Assembly: GCA_039194995.1 (NCBI GenBank)
Contig: JBCCVR010000003.1
Coordinates: 23,134-87,133, forward strand
Direction of reading: 5' to 3'
Length of the DNA: 64,000 bases
Origin: CCY15215 sp039194995
Lineage (GTDB): Bacteria; Cyanobacteriota; Cyanobacteriia; Cyanobacteriales; Spirulinaceae
A program made the translations under genes and the position numbers. The first letter of the stretch is position 1. Every line of letters begins with the position of its first letter. Positions 34,516 through 43,229 of this stretch are shown here, piece by piece. The notes under the pieces were generated by a model, which searched no databases, had not been told where the DNA came from, and saw nothing but the letters and a program-made list of their open reading frames with translations.

Positions 34516-35520
34516 TTATTCGATCGCTTTTTCCGCCCTAGATTTAACACTATCGGGAATTTCAACCCCCATCGCTTCGGCAGCTTTGAGATTAACAAAG
34601 AGTTCCAACTTTTCAACCGATTGCACGGCGATCGCACCGGGTTCTTTGCCTTCTAGGACTTCCAAGACAATTTTTCCCGTTTGTCTGCCCACATCATAAT
34701 AGTTGAAACTGAGGGATGCGATCGCACCTCGTTCGACGGAATCCGTATCGCCAGCATAAAGGGGGATTTTATTCTCGGTTGCCACTTGAATAGCTGCCTC
34801 TAAAGCCGAAACAATGGTGTTATCTGTCGGCACATAAATGACATCGGCTTTCCCAACCAAACTTTGGGCGGCAGTTGCCACATTACTCGATTGTGCGGCG
34901 GTCGCTTCAACAATCTCTAAATTGCGAGATTCTGCCTCTTTTTTTAACAGTTCGACCAAGCTGACGGAATTGGATTCTCCGGCATTATAAAGTACGCCCA
35001 CGCGCTTCACTTCCGGGGTAATTTCTTTGATTAAATCCAGTTGCGCGCCGATGGGAGAAAGGTCGGTTACTCCCGTAACTAACCCTCCCGGTTCTGCCAT
35101 ATTTTCCACCAGTTTTGCCCCGACGGGATCGGTGACGGCGGTAAAAATAACGGGGATTTCTTCGGCAGCAGAAACGGCAGCTTGGGCAGAAGGTGTAGCG
35201 ATCGCAACAATAACATCGGGGTTGTCGCCAACAAATTTACTAGCAATTTGTGCGGCGGTGCTGGCGTTTCCTTGTGCGCTTTCCCACTGCCATTTTAAGT
35301 TTTCTCCTTCTTTTAATCCCGCTTCTGCGAGTTCGTCTCTGACTCCATCTCTGGCTGCATCGAGGGCGGGATGTTCGACAATTTGAGTAATGGCAATAAA
35401 TTTCTCATCGGTTTCATCGGCTGAGGATGTTGTATCGGGACTTTCTGAGGACTGTCCGCAGCCGATCAGTGCTGCTGCTAAAAGGGCGCTAATAAAGGCA
35501 GATTTTAAAGAGATTTTCAC
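34516..35520 (-). CDS. ABC transporter substrate-binding lipoprotein (TrpX-like)
   Basis: A 334-aa lipoprotein. Starting at GTG 35520, VKISLKSAFISALLAAALIGCGQS gives a signal peptide with lipobox LIGC. The mature part has the ABC_sub_bind fold: KFIAITQIVEHPALDAARDGVRDELAEAG, NPDVIVAIATPSAQAAV, PVIFTAVTDPVGAKLVENMAEPGGLVTGVTDLSP, LYNAGESNSVSL, DVIYVPTDNTIVSALEA. Homologues take up aromatic amino acids or similar small molecules. An upstream ATG (35568) would put 16 extra residues ahead of the signal peptide. The permease at 33034 is its likely partner. Confidence 0.88.
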   Translation of the reverse strand: MKISLKSAFISALLAAALIGCGQSSESPDTTSSADETDEKFIAITQIVEHPALDAARDGVRDELAEAGLKEGENLKWQWESAQGNASTAAQIASKFVGDNPDVIVAIATPSAQAAVSAAEEIPVIFTAVTDPVGAKLVENMAEPGGLVTGVTDLSPIGAQLDLIKEITPEVKRVGVLYNAGESNSVSLVELLKKEAESRNLEIVEATAAQSSNVATAAQSLVGKADVIYVPTDNTIVSALEAAIQVATENKIPLYAGDTDSVERGAIASLSFNYYDVGRQTGKIVLEVLEGKEPGAIAVQSVEKLELFVNLKAAEAMGVEIPDSVKSRAEKAIE

Positions 35521-35697
35521 GGTAGTTTCGTTCCTTTTTTCGCGAAAAGGCAAAAGGCGATCGCCCATCGAGTCGGCAATCTGGATTTATAATATTACTC
35601 CATTTTCCAGCGAGAGAACCATTAAGAAGCAAGTAGGGTGAGTTACACTTCGCTAACGCACCTTACGAAATGAAGCGATCGCGTTGATAGTTTGTCT

Positions 35698-36432
35698 TCA
35701 ACCAAAGACAATCGCTGTTTTATATCTTTTGCTTAACTTTGCCATCTCATGTATAGTCAACCAAACCATTTTTTCGATTCCACTTGGTGATTCATCCATC
35801 GATTCCTCATAAACTCTACTAAATTCGCGATCGGAAATATCGTCGCCGTTCATTTGAATATCAAGATAGGGAGCAATTTCTTTCAATTCTTCAAGTAGTC
35901 GAATAGATGAACCAACACAAGAATCGTCAATATCTGGGATTTCAAGAACTTCTGGAAAATCGATAGGTATATAATAACCATTGTAATCAGAATGATACAT
36001 TAGATGTAGCGAAGGAATCGTCCATCGCTCGACAACATTATCAATATCTTGTTCATCTTCTTCTTGAAACTTAATATTACCTTGGCCATCTTTAATATAA
36101 GCATATCTACGGCGTAAATGATACCAATCTCGATAAGGAAAGGAATTCATTACCGATCGTCTCTGAATTTTAATATTCTTCGGCTCTTCCCATTCTTTCC
36201 ATCCTAAATCAATCAGAAAATTAGAAATTTTTTTCAATGTTTTTTCTAGATATTGCTGATATTCTAAATGACTTTCCTCACGAGAATCCATTAATTTTTG
36301 CATGGACTTGCAAGAAGATGAATTGGGAGACTTTGAGATGAGTATTTCAATATCTTTGATGGATAAACCTGCAAAACCTAAGAAATCAAAAGGCTCTTGT
36401 GCCAAAACTCCAACATTAATACTTAAACTCAT
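35698..36432 (-). CDS. Hypothetical protein
   Basis: A 244-aa soluble protein, acidic, with no domain I recognise. It contains LGWKEWEEPKNIKIQRRSVMNSFPYRDWYHLRRRYAYIKDG and a C-terminal ESPSGIEKMVWLTIHEMAKLSKRYKTAIVFG. The gene is AT-rich and lacks HIP1 octamers except at its edges, unlike most neighbours. It is downstream of, and on the same strand as, the DUF790 operon, with a 128-bp gap. An immunity-protein-like nature is possible but unsupported. Confidence 0.55.
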   Translation of the reverse strand: MSLSINVGVLAQEPFDFLGFAGLSIKDIEILISKSPNSSSCKSMQKLMDSREESHLEYQQYLEKTLKKISNFLIDLGWKEWEEPKNIKIQRRSVMNSFPYRDWYHLRRRYAYIKDGQGNIKFQEEDEQDIDNVVERWTIPSLHLMYHSDYNGYYIPIDFPEVLEIPDIDDSCVGSSIRLLEELKEIAPYLDIQMNGDDISDREFSRVYEESMDESPSGIEKMVWLTIHEMAKLSKRYKTAIVFG

Positions 36433-36559
36433 AACTACCTCTAAAAAATATTGTAAGATTGATGTATATCATAACTCAAACTTTCCTAAAACTTAGCAAT
36501 AATTCAAAATCTCATGCGATCTTTTCCCAATAGGCAAGCGATCGCGCAATCAACTCTAT

Positions 36560-37126
36560 TTATTTTTGTATTCTCTCTCGAATCTCTCTCTCAAACTCGT
36601 GAGGCTCGGATAACTGCAAATCTCGGAGGAGAATATTAATAGGAGCTTGAGTTGTGGGAAAGCGAAAAAATGCAGCGATCGCAACTTTTCTCACTTGCCA
36701 AGAGAAAGAAAATTGTTGTAAAAAATCTTGACTTTTTTTAGGTATAATCCCTAATGCTCTCTCTCGTCCGCCACTTTTTAATTGCAAATCGTAAAATAAG
36801 ATTTCTTCTATTTCTTCCCATACGATCTTGCCAGAATAGGAAAAAAAAGTATTATCCTGAATTCCTAGTTCGTCAATTATTAAAGCCGATTTATCTTTAG
36901 ATTTTAATAAATAGCTACATTGATAAAATGTTAAAATTACAAAATAAAAAGCCAATATCATCCCCAATGTATAATCGATAAATCTCGGAGTAGCATTGTC
37001 CAAAGATGCGACAACTAACCAGAAAAAAAACAGAGCGATCGCAGAAGTCAGAAGAGCAGCGATTGCAATTCTTTTCCGATTAGCAGAAAATCTTAATTGT
37101 TCTAGTTCGTTCTTGACAAAATACAT
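36560..37126 (-). CDS. Membrane protein with two TM segments and PH-like tail
   Basis: A 188-aa protein: basic N-terminus, two membrane segments (IAIAALLTSAIALFFFWLVVASL, YTLGMILAFYFVILTFYQCSYLL), then a beta-rich region SALIIDELGIQDNTFFSYSGKIVWEEIEEILFYDL that looks like the bacterial PH/YcxB-type domain, and a C-terminal helix. The start lies 3 bp after the stop of the DUF790 gene, so it is cotranscribed and probably functionally tied to it. Confidence 0.6.
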   Translation of the reverse strand: MYFVKNELEQLRFSANRKRIAIAALLTSAIALFFFWLVVASLDNATPRFIDYTLGMILAFYFVILTFYQCSYLLKSKDKSALIIDELGIQDNTFFSYSGKIVWEEIEEILFYDLQLKSGGRERALGIIPKKSQDFLQQFSFSWQVRKVAIAAFFRFPTTQAPINILLRDLQLSEPHEFEREIRERIQK

Positions 37127-37129
37127 ATT

Positions 37130-38341
37130 TTATAATACCTCTAAAACTGATTTCGGCGATAATTTGTCTTTAAACCAGATTATTTTTGCTGGAACATTTT
37201 CCATTTTAATACCAGATTTTTCTAAATTCAGGCGTTCGGAAATGGCTAAGATTAAATTATCCACATCCGATTGTCGAACTTGGGAAAACTTCTTGCGCAA
37301 GTACTCCGGTCTCCAGAAACCAACAATTTCTAAAATATAATCTTTGCCATCAGGATGCACCAAACGAAAATCGGGAATCATGACACTCCCCGGAATGGGA
37401 ATCAGATTGACTTCTCGTTCTAAAACCCAATCGGTTTTTGTTTTTTCCCATCGCTTGGCAAAAGATTCTTCAATCATGCTATCGTAAGGCTTCCCCGGCG
37501 GATAATGGGTGACTAAATTGCAGCGATTGTCCAATTCAAAAATACCTTTTTTCTTTGCCCCTGTATAGTAATCTTTATGTTCGATAACGGCTTTTAAGCT
37601 CCATTTCGTCACGTGGAGAAGGGCGGGCAACATTTTTGCAAAAGCCAATCCATAGCGGGTACTAGACTTAAATAGACTGGTAGGCCCGTCGAGGGTAATC
37701 GTAAAGCCGTGATCTACATCTCCTTCGATATAAAACATCAATTGAAAGAGTTTTAAATAGCGAAATAAGAGCTTATATTCTCCCGGTACGTTACGATGGG
37801 CATTGAGAGTAACTTCGCTAGCACGATAAAAAACTCCCTGTACTTGTGATAAATTGTAACGATGAATTAAACTATCAGGTGCAGGGGTTTCAAATTCAGT
37901 TAGAATGCGATTTTCTTGCAGATCGGCATAAAGACCTTTTTGGATTTCGGCAGGTAAAACTTCTCGATTGAGTTCTTTCGATAAAAGACTTGCCAAAGAT
38001 TCAAGACTGCGATCGCGATTGTCGGGAAGTGGAGGCGTTGCCGCAGCATGAGAAAATACCCTTTGTCGCAGCACTTGCGGTTCCAAGGGACTGACGATTT
38101 CAAACGTCGAAAAACTGTTTCTGAGGAGGTGGGCGAATCCGCGTTTGATGCGATAATCGGGACTATCTCCTTCTAAGTCCCGCAGTTGGCGATCGAGTTC
38201 TCCTTGGGTTTTACCGAGGCAGTTTTGAAAGCAGTCAATTTGTTCAACAGCAAGGGCGATCGCACTCTCATCTAGAGGGAGTCGTTTTGGGGCGATCGCT
38301 TCGCCATTCATGCGATAGCTGAGAAGGTCGGTTGGTAACAT
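37130..38341 (-). CDS. DUF790 nuclease (Bax1-like)
   Basis: A 403-aa protein of the DUF790 family, whose archaeal member Bax1 is the nuclease partner of XPB helicase. It has the start MLPTDLLSYRMNGEAIAPKRL, the central YNLSQVQGVFYRASEVTL and RYLKLFQLMFYIEG, and a PD-(D/E)XK-like core IPDFRLVHPDGKDYILEIVGFWRPEYL (Asp, Glu-Ile-Val) near residues 322-349. In many genomes it sits next to an XPB gene; here its neighbours are a membrane protein and an unknown gene, and no helicase is in the window. Confidence 0.88.
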   Translation of the reverse strand: MLPTDLLSYRMNGEAIAPKRLPLDESAIALAVEQIDCFQNCLGKTQGELDRQLRDLEGDSPDYRIKRGFAHLLRNSFSTFEIVSPLEPQVLRQRVFSHAAATPPLPDNRDRSLESLASLLSKELNREVLPAEIQKGLYADLQENRILTEFETPAPDSLIHRYNLSQVQGVFYRASEVTLNAHRNVPGEYKLLFRYLKLFQLMFYIEGDVDHGFTITLDGPTSLFKSSTRYGLAFAKMLPALLHVTKWSLKAVIEHKDYYTGAKKKGIFELDNRCNLVTHYPPGKPYDSMIEESFAKRWEKTKTDWVLEREVNLIPIPGSVMIPDFRLVHPDGKDYILEIVGFWRPEYLRKKFSQVRQSDVDNLILAISERLNLEKSGIKMENVPAKIIWFKDKLSPKSVLEVL

Positions 38342-38457
38342 TACTAAGCGATCGCTAAAAACAAAGAAAGGGTCAATTATGAACTATCATACCTCTTAGG
38401 GTTCGCGATTGTAAAATAAACTTTACTAATCGCGCTTTATAGCTCTTAACCACGATC

Positions 38458-39315
38458 ATGAATTACTTTAGCGAGCGATTACTAGAAGCACAATTAGAAA
38501 ATTATCAAGATTGGAGTCAACAAGGTCGCGAACTCTACGATCGCGGTTATTATGAAGAGGCTTTAAATCATTATGAAAAAGCCTTAGAATATCAACCCGA
38601 CAATTACAAAATCTGGTACGATCGCGGACGCGCTCTCGAAAAACTCTCGTATCATGGAAAAGCCTTAGACAGCTACCATCAAGCAGCACGGCTTAATCCT
38701 CATCATTATTGGTCTTGGTATGAGATGGGCTGTATTGCCCTAGATGAATTGCAAGAATACGAGCGAGCAATTGTCTATTTCCAGAAGGCACTGAGAGTTA
38801 GACCAGACGATTATTGGAGTTACTACAAACAGGGAGAAGCCTGGCGAAAAAGCCAAAATCAGGAAGAGGCGATCGCTTGTTTTGAGCAAGCCTTAGATTT
38901 TCGTCCGGATGATTTTTGGTGTTTTTATCGACAAGGTGATGCTTATCGAGAAACAGGAGATTTCCAACGCGCATTATTGTTTTACGAACGGGCATTACAA
39001 ATTAAACCGACGGACTTTTGGTCTTGGTATCGACGGGGAAATATGTTGCAAAAGCAAGGTTTTTTGTTTTCGGCAATCTTGAGTTATAGTCGCGCTCTAG
39101 AAATTGATTGCGAGAATGATTTGTTGTGGTACGAACAGGCAATCTGTTATACTTTACTGGGAGATATCAACGGCGTAATGAGAGCATTAGAACAGGCAAT
39201 TTTACTCAAGCCGAATAAATACATGGTTTTAGCAGAGTCCAAAAAGATATTTGCAGAAGTGAGAGAAAAGAAAGAATTTAGAGTTGTTTTGCAGAATTTA
39301 AAAGAGAAAAGTTGA
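38458..39315 (+). CDS. TPR repeat protein
   Basis: A 285-aa protein made of six to seven tetratricopeptide repeats of 34 residues (YDRGYYEEALNHYEKALEYQPDNYKIWYDRGRALEKL and so on). Repeats show the W-Y-x-x-G/A pattern with 'SWYEMG', 'SYYKQG', 'CFYRQG' and 'SWYRRG'. No signal peptide or other domain is seen, so it is a cytoplasmic scaffold of unknown partners. Its stop overlaps the open frame that leads to the DUF3574 gene. Confidence 0.85.
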   Translation: MNYFSERLLEAQLENYQDWSQQGRELYDRGYYEEALNHYEKALEYQPDNYKIWYDRGRALEKLSYHGKALDSYHQAARLNPHHYWSWYEMGCIALDELQEYERAIVYFQKALRVRPDDYWSYYKQGEAWRKSQNQEEAIACFEQALDFRPDDFWCFYRQGDAYRETGDFQRALLFYERALQIKPTDFWSWYRRGNMLQKQGFLFSAILSYSRALEIDCENDLLWYEQAICYTLLGDINGVMRALEQAILLKPNKYMVLAESKKIFAEVREKKEFRVVLQNLKEKS

Positions 39316-39326
39316 TGCTGAGTATA

Positions 39327-39370
39327 CGACGAAATATACGACGAAATATGCAACGAAATATGCGACAAAG
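39327..39370. repeat. 12-bp tandem repeat (ATACGACGAAAT)
   Basis: Three to four units of ATACGACGAAAT/ATGCAACGAAAT in direct tandem just after the TPR gene stop, ahead of the DUF3574 start. The last units diverge (ATGCGACAAAG). Confidence 0.75.
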
Positions 39371-39437
39371 TTGCTATTGTGTTGAATCCGAGAGAAATGA
39401 GATCGCTCCATGGTCGGAAAATCCCCCATCAAAAAAG

Positions 39438-39878
39438 ATGGCAAAATTCTCTTCCCATTGGGTTTACTCTTTTGCCATTTCTCTCTTGATTGCGTTCTGT
39501 TGGCTCAATCTCTTTCCACAGAGTGCTATTGCTCAAACGTTAGAACCACTAGCGCAAGAAAGCAAAACCGGAGAAATCTGGATTAGAGAAGAACTTTACT
39601 TCGGTCGAGGATTGCCCGATGGTAGTATGGTTTCTGAGGAGCAATGGCGAGAATTTGTGGAAACAAAAATCGCGCCGCATTTTCCCGACGGTTTTTCTGT
39701 ATTGGATGTCAGTGGCTATTATTTGCAGAACCGAGAGGAAACAAAATTATTGATTATCTTGCACCCCAATTCCTTAGAAGCCGAGCGATCGCTCATTGAA
39801 ATTATTAATAACTACAAAGAAGAATTCCAACAAGAATCGGTATTACGCGTTCGAGATCGCGTTCGCGTTCAATTTTAG
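39438..39878 (+). CDS. DUF3574 secreted protein
   Basis: A 146-aa protein with signal peptide MAKFSSHWVYSFAISLLIAFCWLNLFPQSAIAQ. The mature part has the DUF3574 core (WIREELYFGRGLPDGSMVSEEQWREFVETKIAPHFPDGFSVLDVSGYY...TKLLIILHPNS). The family is of unknown function and found in many bacteria. The ATG at 39438 is chosen for the signal peptide; the frame is open further up across the 12-bp repeat. Confidence 0.85.
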   Translation: MAKFSSHWVYSFAISLLIAFCWLNLFPQSAIAQTLEPLAQESKTGEIWIREELYFGRGLPDGSMVSEEQWREFVETKIAPHFPDGFSVLDVSGYYLQNREETKLLIILHPNSLEAERSLIEIINNYKEEFQQESVLRVRDRVRVQF

Positions 39879-39903
39879 ATTTGGGTCAATCCTATTTAAT
39901 GCT

Positions 39904-40500
39904 TTATAAAGCGATCGCAATCCGCTTGCCAATTTGCGGATCGATGGGGTAAACTCGTTCTGATGGCAATAAAGATTTGGCATTCTTTTCTTTACCCAAT
40001 TTCAACAGTTGCCGAATTTTGGTAACTTTGGGTGATAAGTCTTCAATGTTAACAATCCACTCATCGACATATTCGCGAATGATATGGCGAGAGAGTCCGA
40101 CTTGAATGCTGTAATAATTGAGACCCATACCCCGCAGCGATCGCTCCGTATCCCATTGAATATGAACGCGAGAATTTTGGAATAGGACTTCCCATTCATC
40201 AGGATGAGGATAAATTGAGGGTTCTGGATGGGTGAGAATACCAAGGGATAATGCTTTCTCCCAACCCTCTCGCATAATGCGTATCGCAAGGGTTTTTCTG
40301 GAATGGTCTTTTTGTCCCCAATTCGTGCGGTGCATTAACCATAAAAAGGAAGGTTTAATCCAAGTCATGCGGTTGAAGGAAAAAGGCGAAACAAATTTTT
40401 GTTGTTCTAATGCGAGATCGGCGATCGCGGGAGAATAGGCCTGATAAATAACAATAGTATTCCGATCGTAATTGGCACGGATTTCGTATGCTTGAGGCAT
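39904..40500 (-). CDS. DUF4291-family protein
   Basis: A 198-aa protein with the DUF4291 pattern: YEIRANYDRNTIVIYQAYSPAIADLALEQQKFVSPFSFNRMTWIKPSFLWLMHRTNWGQK and ERSLRGMGLNYYSIQVGLSR. The family may be related to ADP-ribosyl-type folds, but its activity is not known. The ATG at 40500 fits the family start; the frame is open upstream to 40602. Confidence 0.88.
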   Translation of the reverse strand: MPQAYEIRANYDRNTIVIYQAYSPAIADLALEQQKFVSPFSFNRMTWIKPSFLWLMHRTNWGQKDHSRKTLAIRIMREGWEKALSLGILTHPEPSIYPHPDEWEVLFQNSRVHIQWDTERSLRGMGLNYYSIQVGLSRHIIREYVDEWIVNIEDLSPKVTKIRQLLKLGKEKNAKSLLPSERVYPIDPQIGKRIAIAL

Positions 40501-40570
40501 AAATTTGGCGTTTGAGTCAGTATTATCGGTATTGTAGTATAAAATATACAAGTGTAGTTTTACAGGTTTT

Positions 40571-41245
40571 TTGAGATTGTTGTATCTTGGAAAAGATGAC
40601 AAACGATCGCGCGATCCCGACTCAGACTTTCATCCAGTGCCATTTCTTTCCATTCACGAAACATTTCAAGAAACTATCCAAGGTGAAGGCTATTGGATCG
40701 GATCGCCATGCGACTTTATTCGTCTTTACGGCTGTCCTGTGGGTTGTCCTTGGTGTGATACGGGTTATGCGGATGGCGGGAAAAATATCGCCACAAAGAA
40801 GCGAGAAATTACGGATTTATTGGCAGAATTGAAGAGCGATCGCATTGTTATTTCTGGTGGCGAACCGTTTATACAGCCCAATCTTAAACTATTGACCGAA
40901 GCGATTCTGAAAACGGATAGGAAAGTCTCGATTGAAACTTCCGGCTGTCGCTGGGAGAAGCTATCATCTCAAGTTTGGATAACATTGAGTCCGAAAGAAC
41001 ATATTAACTCGAAATTTCCTGTTATGCCCGAGTTTTGGCAACGTGCGAATGAAGTTAAAATTGTGATTGCTGATGGTACGGAGCCTTATTTTTATCAACA
41101 ATATTTACGAGAGAATCTTCCTGTATTTTTGCAACCGGAATGGAGCGATCGCGATCGGACGATTCCGCTAACTTTAGAGCTTTTGAGAGCGTTTCCTCAT
41201 GCCCGTTTATCCCCTCAATTGCATAAATATTTGCAGATTCCTTAG
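40571..41245 (+). CDS. queE: 7-carboxy-7-deazaguanine synthase
   Basis: A radical SAM enzyme of the queuosine precursor pathway, converting CPH4 to CDG. It has ETFQETIQGEGYWIG near the start, the cluster motif CPVGCPWCDT (the family's C-x3-C-x2-C), ISGGEP, IETSGC, and DRTIPLTLELLRAFPHARLSPQLHKYL at the end. The N-terminus is not settled: the frame opens with TTG at 40571, the next candidate is GTG at 40637 (MPFLSIHETF, 202 aa), while the only ATG with a ribosome-like site (40596) is in another frame that stops at 40832. A frameshift near the 5' end is possible. Confidence 0.88.
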   Translation: MRLLYLGKDDKRSRDPDSDFHPVPFLSIHETFQETIQGEGYWIGSPCDFIRLYGCPVGCPWCDTGYADGGKNIATKKREITDLLAELKSDRIVISGGEPFIQPNLKLLTEAILKTDRKVSIETSGCRWEKLSSQVWITLSPKEHINSKFPVMPEFWQRANEVKIVIADGTEPYFYQQYLRENLPVFLQPEWSDRDRTIPLTLELLRAFPHARLSPQLHKYLQIP

Positions 41246-41288
41246 AGAAAAGAGATGCAGAGAACGCGGAGAGATGAAAGAGATGTTT

Positions 41289-42740
41289 TCATTCGCTGGA
41301 TTTATCGGTTTTTGATAACAACCACAGCATCATTCCCCCGGCAATTAAACCCCCACTCAAGCCATTAAGACTCAACCCCGTTAACAAGCCGCCGATCGCC
41401 ATCGCCGCAATCCACCAATGCGATCGCGAGACTTGTCTCCGCAATACTCCCCACCATTGTGCCGTCCCGACAATCGCGCCACCCGCCGCCAAAAACAGAG
41501 GCAAAAATTGCCCATTCATCCCCACCAGTCCCGACAGCCCAAAAAAAAGCGCATATCCCGCCACTGTTGACCAGAGCCAGCGATCGCTCTTCGCCAATTG
41601 ATGCTGTAAAATCCAAGATTGCAACCCTCCCGCCACCAAACCGACAACGCATCCGTAAAACCCATGCCCTACGAAAGCATTGAGTCCCGATCCCCCCATA
41701 TTGGCAAGGGTGACAAATAGAGCAAACCCTAGAGTAGCTACTAAACCCCACGAGGTGGCAAAACGAGCATTTTGAGGCGATCGCGATTTGAAAGGGGATG
41801 GTTTTGGCAAGAGGCGAGCGATCGCTACTCCTTGAATGCTGCTAAATGCGAGAAATCCCAAGAAGATCGCCAAACCCAACGCCAAATTTCTCCCATTCTC
41901 CATTACCATTCCCAGAACCCGCACCACTGCCGATCCGACTCCAATTCCTACCACCAAGCCCCCCAAATTGCCCCAAATCCACAATAAATCTTCGCGAACC
42001 TGCTTTCTCAACGTCCACCATTGCAACAACGTACTGGCAACAATACCCACCGCTACGGCGAATAGAGGCGGTAGAACAGGATGTGCGATCGCCCTGACTC
42101 CCAATCCGCCCAAAGTAGCAGGAATCCACCAGCCGCCGAGGGAAAGCCGTCTTTGCAACAGAGCAGATTGCATCGTCGCCACGATCGCCGCAGCCGCAAA
42201 AAGTCCCGTGGTGAGATGGCGATCGAGTCCCGGATTCACCCCTAAAAACAAGAGGATGTATTGCAGTCCTAAAAAGGCGGCAATTCCTCTGAGATTGGCG
42301 ATCGTCCATTGCAACCATAGGGGAGCGGGGCTTCGGCTTCGCTCAGCCTGAAGGGGAGCAGGGGAAGCGGAGGGAGCAGGGGAAGCGGAGGGAGCAGAGG
42401 GAGCAGGGGGAGCAGGAGGAGCAGAGGGAGCAGGGGGAGCAGAGGGAGCTAAGAGGAAAAAGGCTTCTTGCCAGACAGCGTTGGGATCGCCTTGCTGGTA
42501 TGCAGATACTTCAACTTGATTTATGCCTTGAGGAGCGAGTTTGCTGAGGGATTGGCGCACGTAGATGCTAAAAAAGGTTTGTTTGGGAGTGCGGATGGCG
42601 GCGATCGCCACGGATAAGCATTCTTCGTGCAACGTCACATCGACCGCAATTCCCTTGGGTTGGAATTGACGGGACAGTAATGCTGAAATTGCTTGCGGAT
42701 GCCCCTGTTTTGCCAGTTCTAGCAAGTCGGATTGAGTCAT
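41289..42740 (-). CDS. Multi-pass membrane protein with soluble N-domain and Pro/Ala/Ser linker
   Basis: A 483-aa protein. The N-terminal 95 residues (TQSDLLELAKQGHPQAISALLSRQFQPKGIAVDVTLHEECLSVAI) are a small soluble domain found at the front of many cyanobacterial membrane proteins. Residues about 98-138 are a low-complexity Pro/Ala/Ser string encoded by a purine-rich DNA repeat. About ten hydrophobic segments follow (WTIANLRGIAAFLGLQYILLFLG onward), rich in Gly, with a repeated 'LGGLxxGxxxxxLLQWWxLRRQV' pattern. Function unknown. Confidence 0.7.
   Translation of the reverse strand: MTQSDLLELAKQGHPQAISALLSRQFQPKGIAVDVTLHEECLSVAIAAIRTPKQTFFSIYVRQSLSKLAPQGINQVEVSAYQQGDPNAVWQEAFFLLAPSAPPAPSAPPAPPAPSAPSASPAPSASPAPLQAERSRSPAPLWLQWTIANLRGIAAFLGLQYILLFLGVNPGLDRHLTTGLFAAAAIVATMQSALLQRRLSLGGWWIPATLGGLGVRAIAHPVLPPLFAVAVGIVASTLLQWWTLRKQVREDLLWIWGNLGGLVVGIGVGSAVVRVLGMVMENGRNLALGLAIFLGFLAFSSIQGVAIARLLPKPSPFKSRSPQNARFATSWGLVATLGFALFVTLANMGGSGLNAFVGHGFYGCVVGLVAGGLQSWILQHQLAKSDRWLWSTVAGYALFFGLSGLVGMNGQFLPLFLAAGGAIVGTAQWWGVLRRQVSRSHWWIAAMAIGGLLTGLSLNGLSGGLIAGGMMLWLLSKTDKSSE
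42320..42450. repeat. GGGAGCAG-type repeat inside a coding region
   Basis: Tandem GGGAGCAGAG/GGGAAGCGGA units, together with a hairpin-forming segment (GCTTCGGCTTCGCTCAGCC), lie in frame within the membrane-protein gene. They encode its Pro/Ala/Ser linker on the reverse strand. Similar units are intergenic at 9478-9535. Confidence 0.8.
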
Positions 42741-42869
42741 AAATAAAATTACCGCTCGCTACTTTACGATTTGTAGCATGACTGATTCGCTAGAAAAGCT
42801 ATCATAACTTCTAACACCACAATTCATTCAGAAAAATAAGTTATTTGGGTTAGGAGACAATAAAAAGCT

Positions 42870-43082
42870 ATGGGTGAATCAAAACGCCGTCAAGAAGCCC
42901 TTGGAGATAAATACGGTAAAGACAAAAACATTCTGCCGTGGCTTCCCATCAGCAAAAATCAGGCCGACCAATTTATGAAATGGACGACCCGAGGCGCTTG
43001 GATCGGAATTGGCGCTCTCGTTGCCGTCTGGCTGACTATTCGCATCATCGGCCCCGGTTTCGGCTGGTGGGATGTTAATTAA
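42870..43082 (+). CDS. DUF2839 membrane protein
   Basis: A 70-aa protein with the DUF2839 signature: MGESKRRQEALGDKYGKDKNILPWLPISKNQADQFMKWTTRGAWIGI, then one membrane segment (GIGALVAVWLTIRIIGPGFGWW). It is found only in cyanobacteria and plastid-bearing lineages; function unknown. It stands alone upstream of glgP. Confidence 0.9.
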   Translation: MGESKRRQEALGDKYGKDKNILPWLPISKNQADQFMKWTTRGAWIGIGALVAVWLTIRIIGPGFGWWDVN

Positions 43083-43103
43083 TCGATCGCTGCTTTGGTA
43101 TGA

Positions 43104-43126
43104 CTCAGCACAAGTCGCTCAGTGCA
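43104..43126. repeat. 23-bp dispersed repeat, copy 1
   Basis: A 23-bp sequence beginning CTCAGCACAAGTCGC is identical to 49952-49974. Here it is in the gap before glgP; the other copy is inside cpcF. The GCTCAG/CGCTCAG halves are similar to each other. Confidence 0.8.
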
Positions 43127-43229
43127 AGCAGTTACCCAACCGAACAATTTTATTAAGAAGTCGGGGGGTTGAGAAGAACAGGGGTCACAATACCAGACAG
43201 AAAAGAGACTATAGGAGTAGAGCGACCCC

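Noticed and set aside
40587..40832. ORF MEKMTNDRAIPTQ in the queE 5' region
   Set aside because: It overlaps queE in another frame and has no family; treated as part of the queE start problem.
41842..42318. 158-codon reverse frame inside the membrane-protein gene
   Set aside because: Different frame of a well-supported multi-pass membrane protein; no start signal or family.
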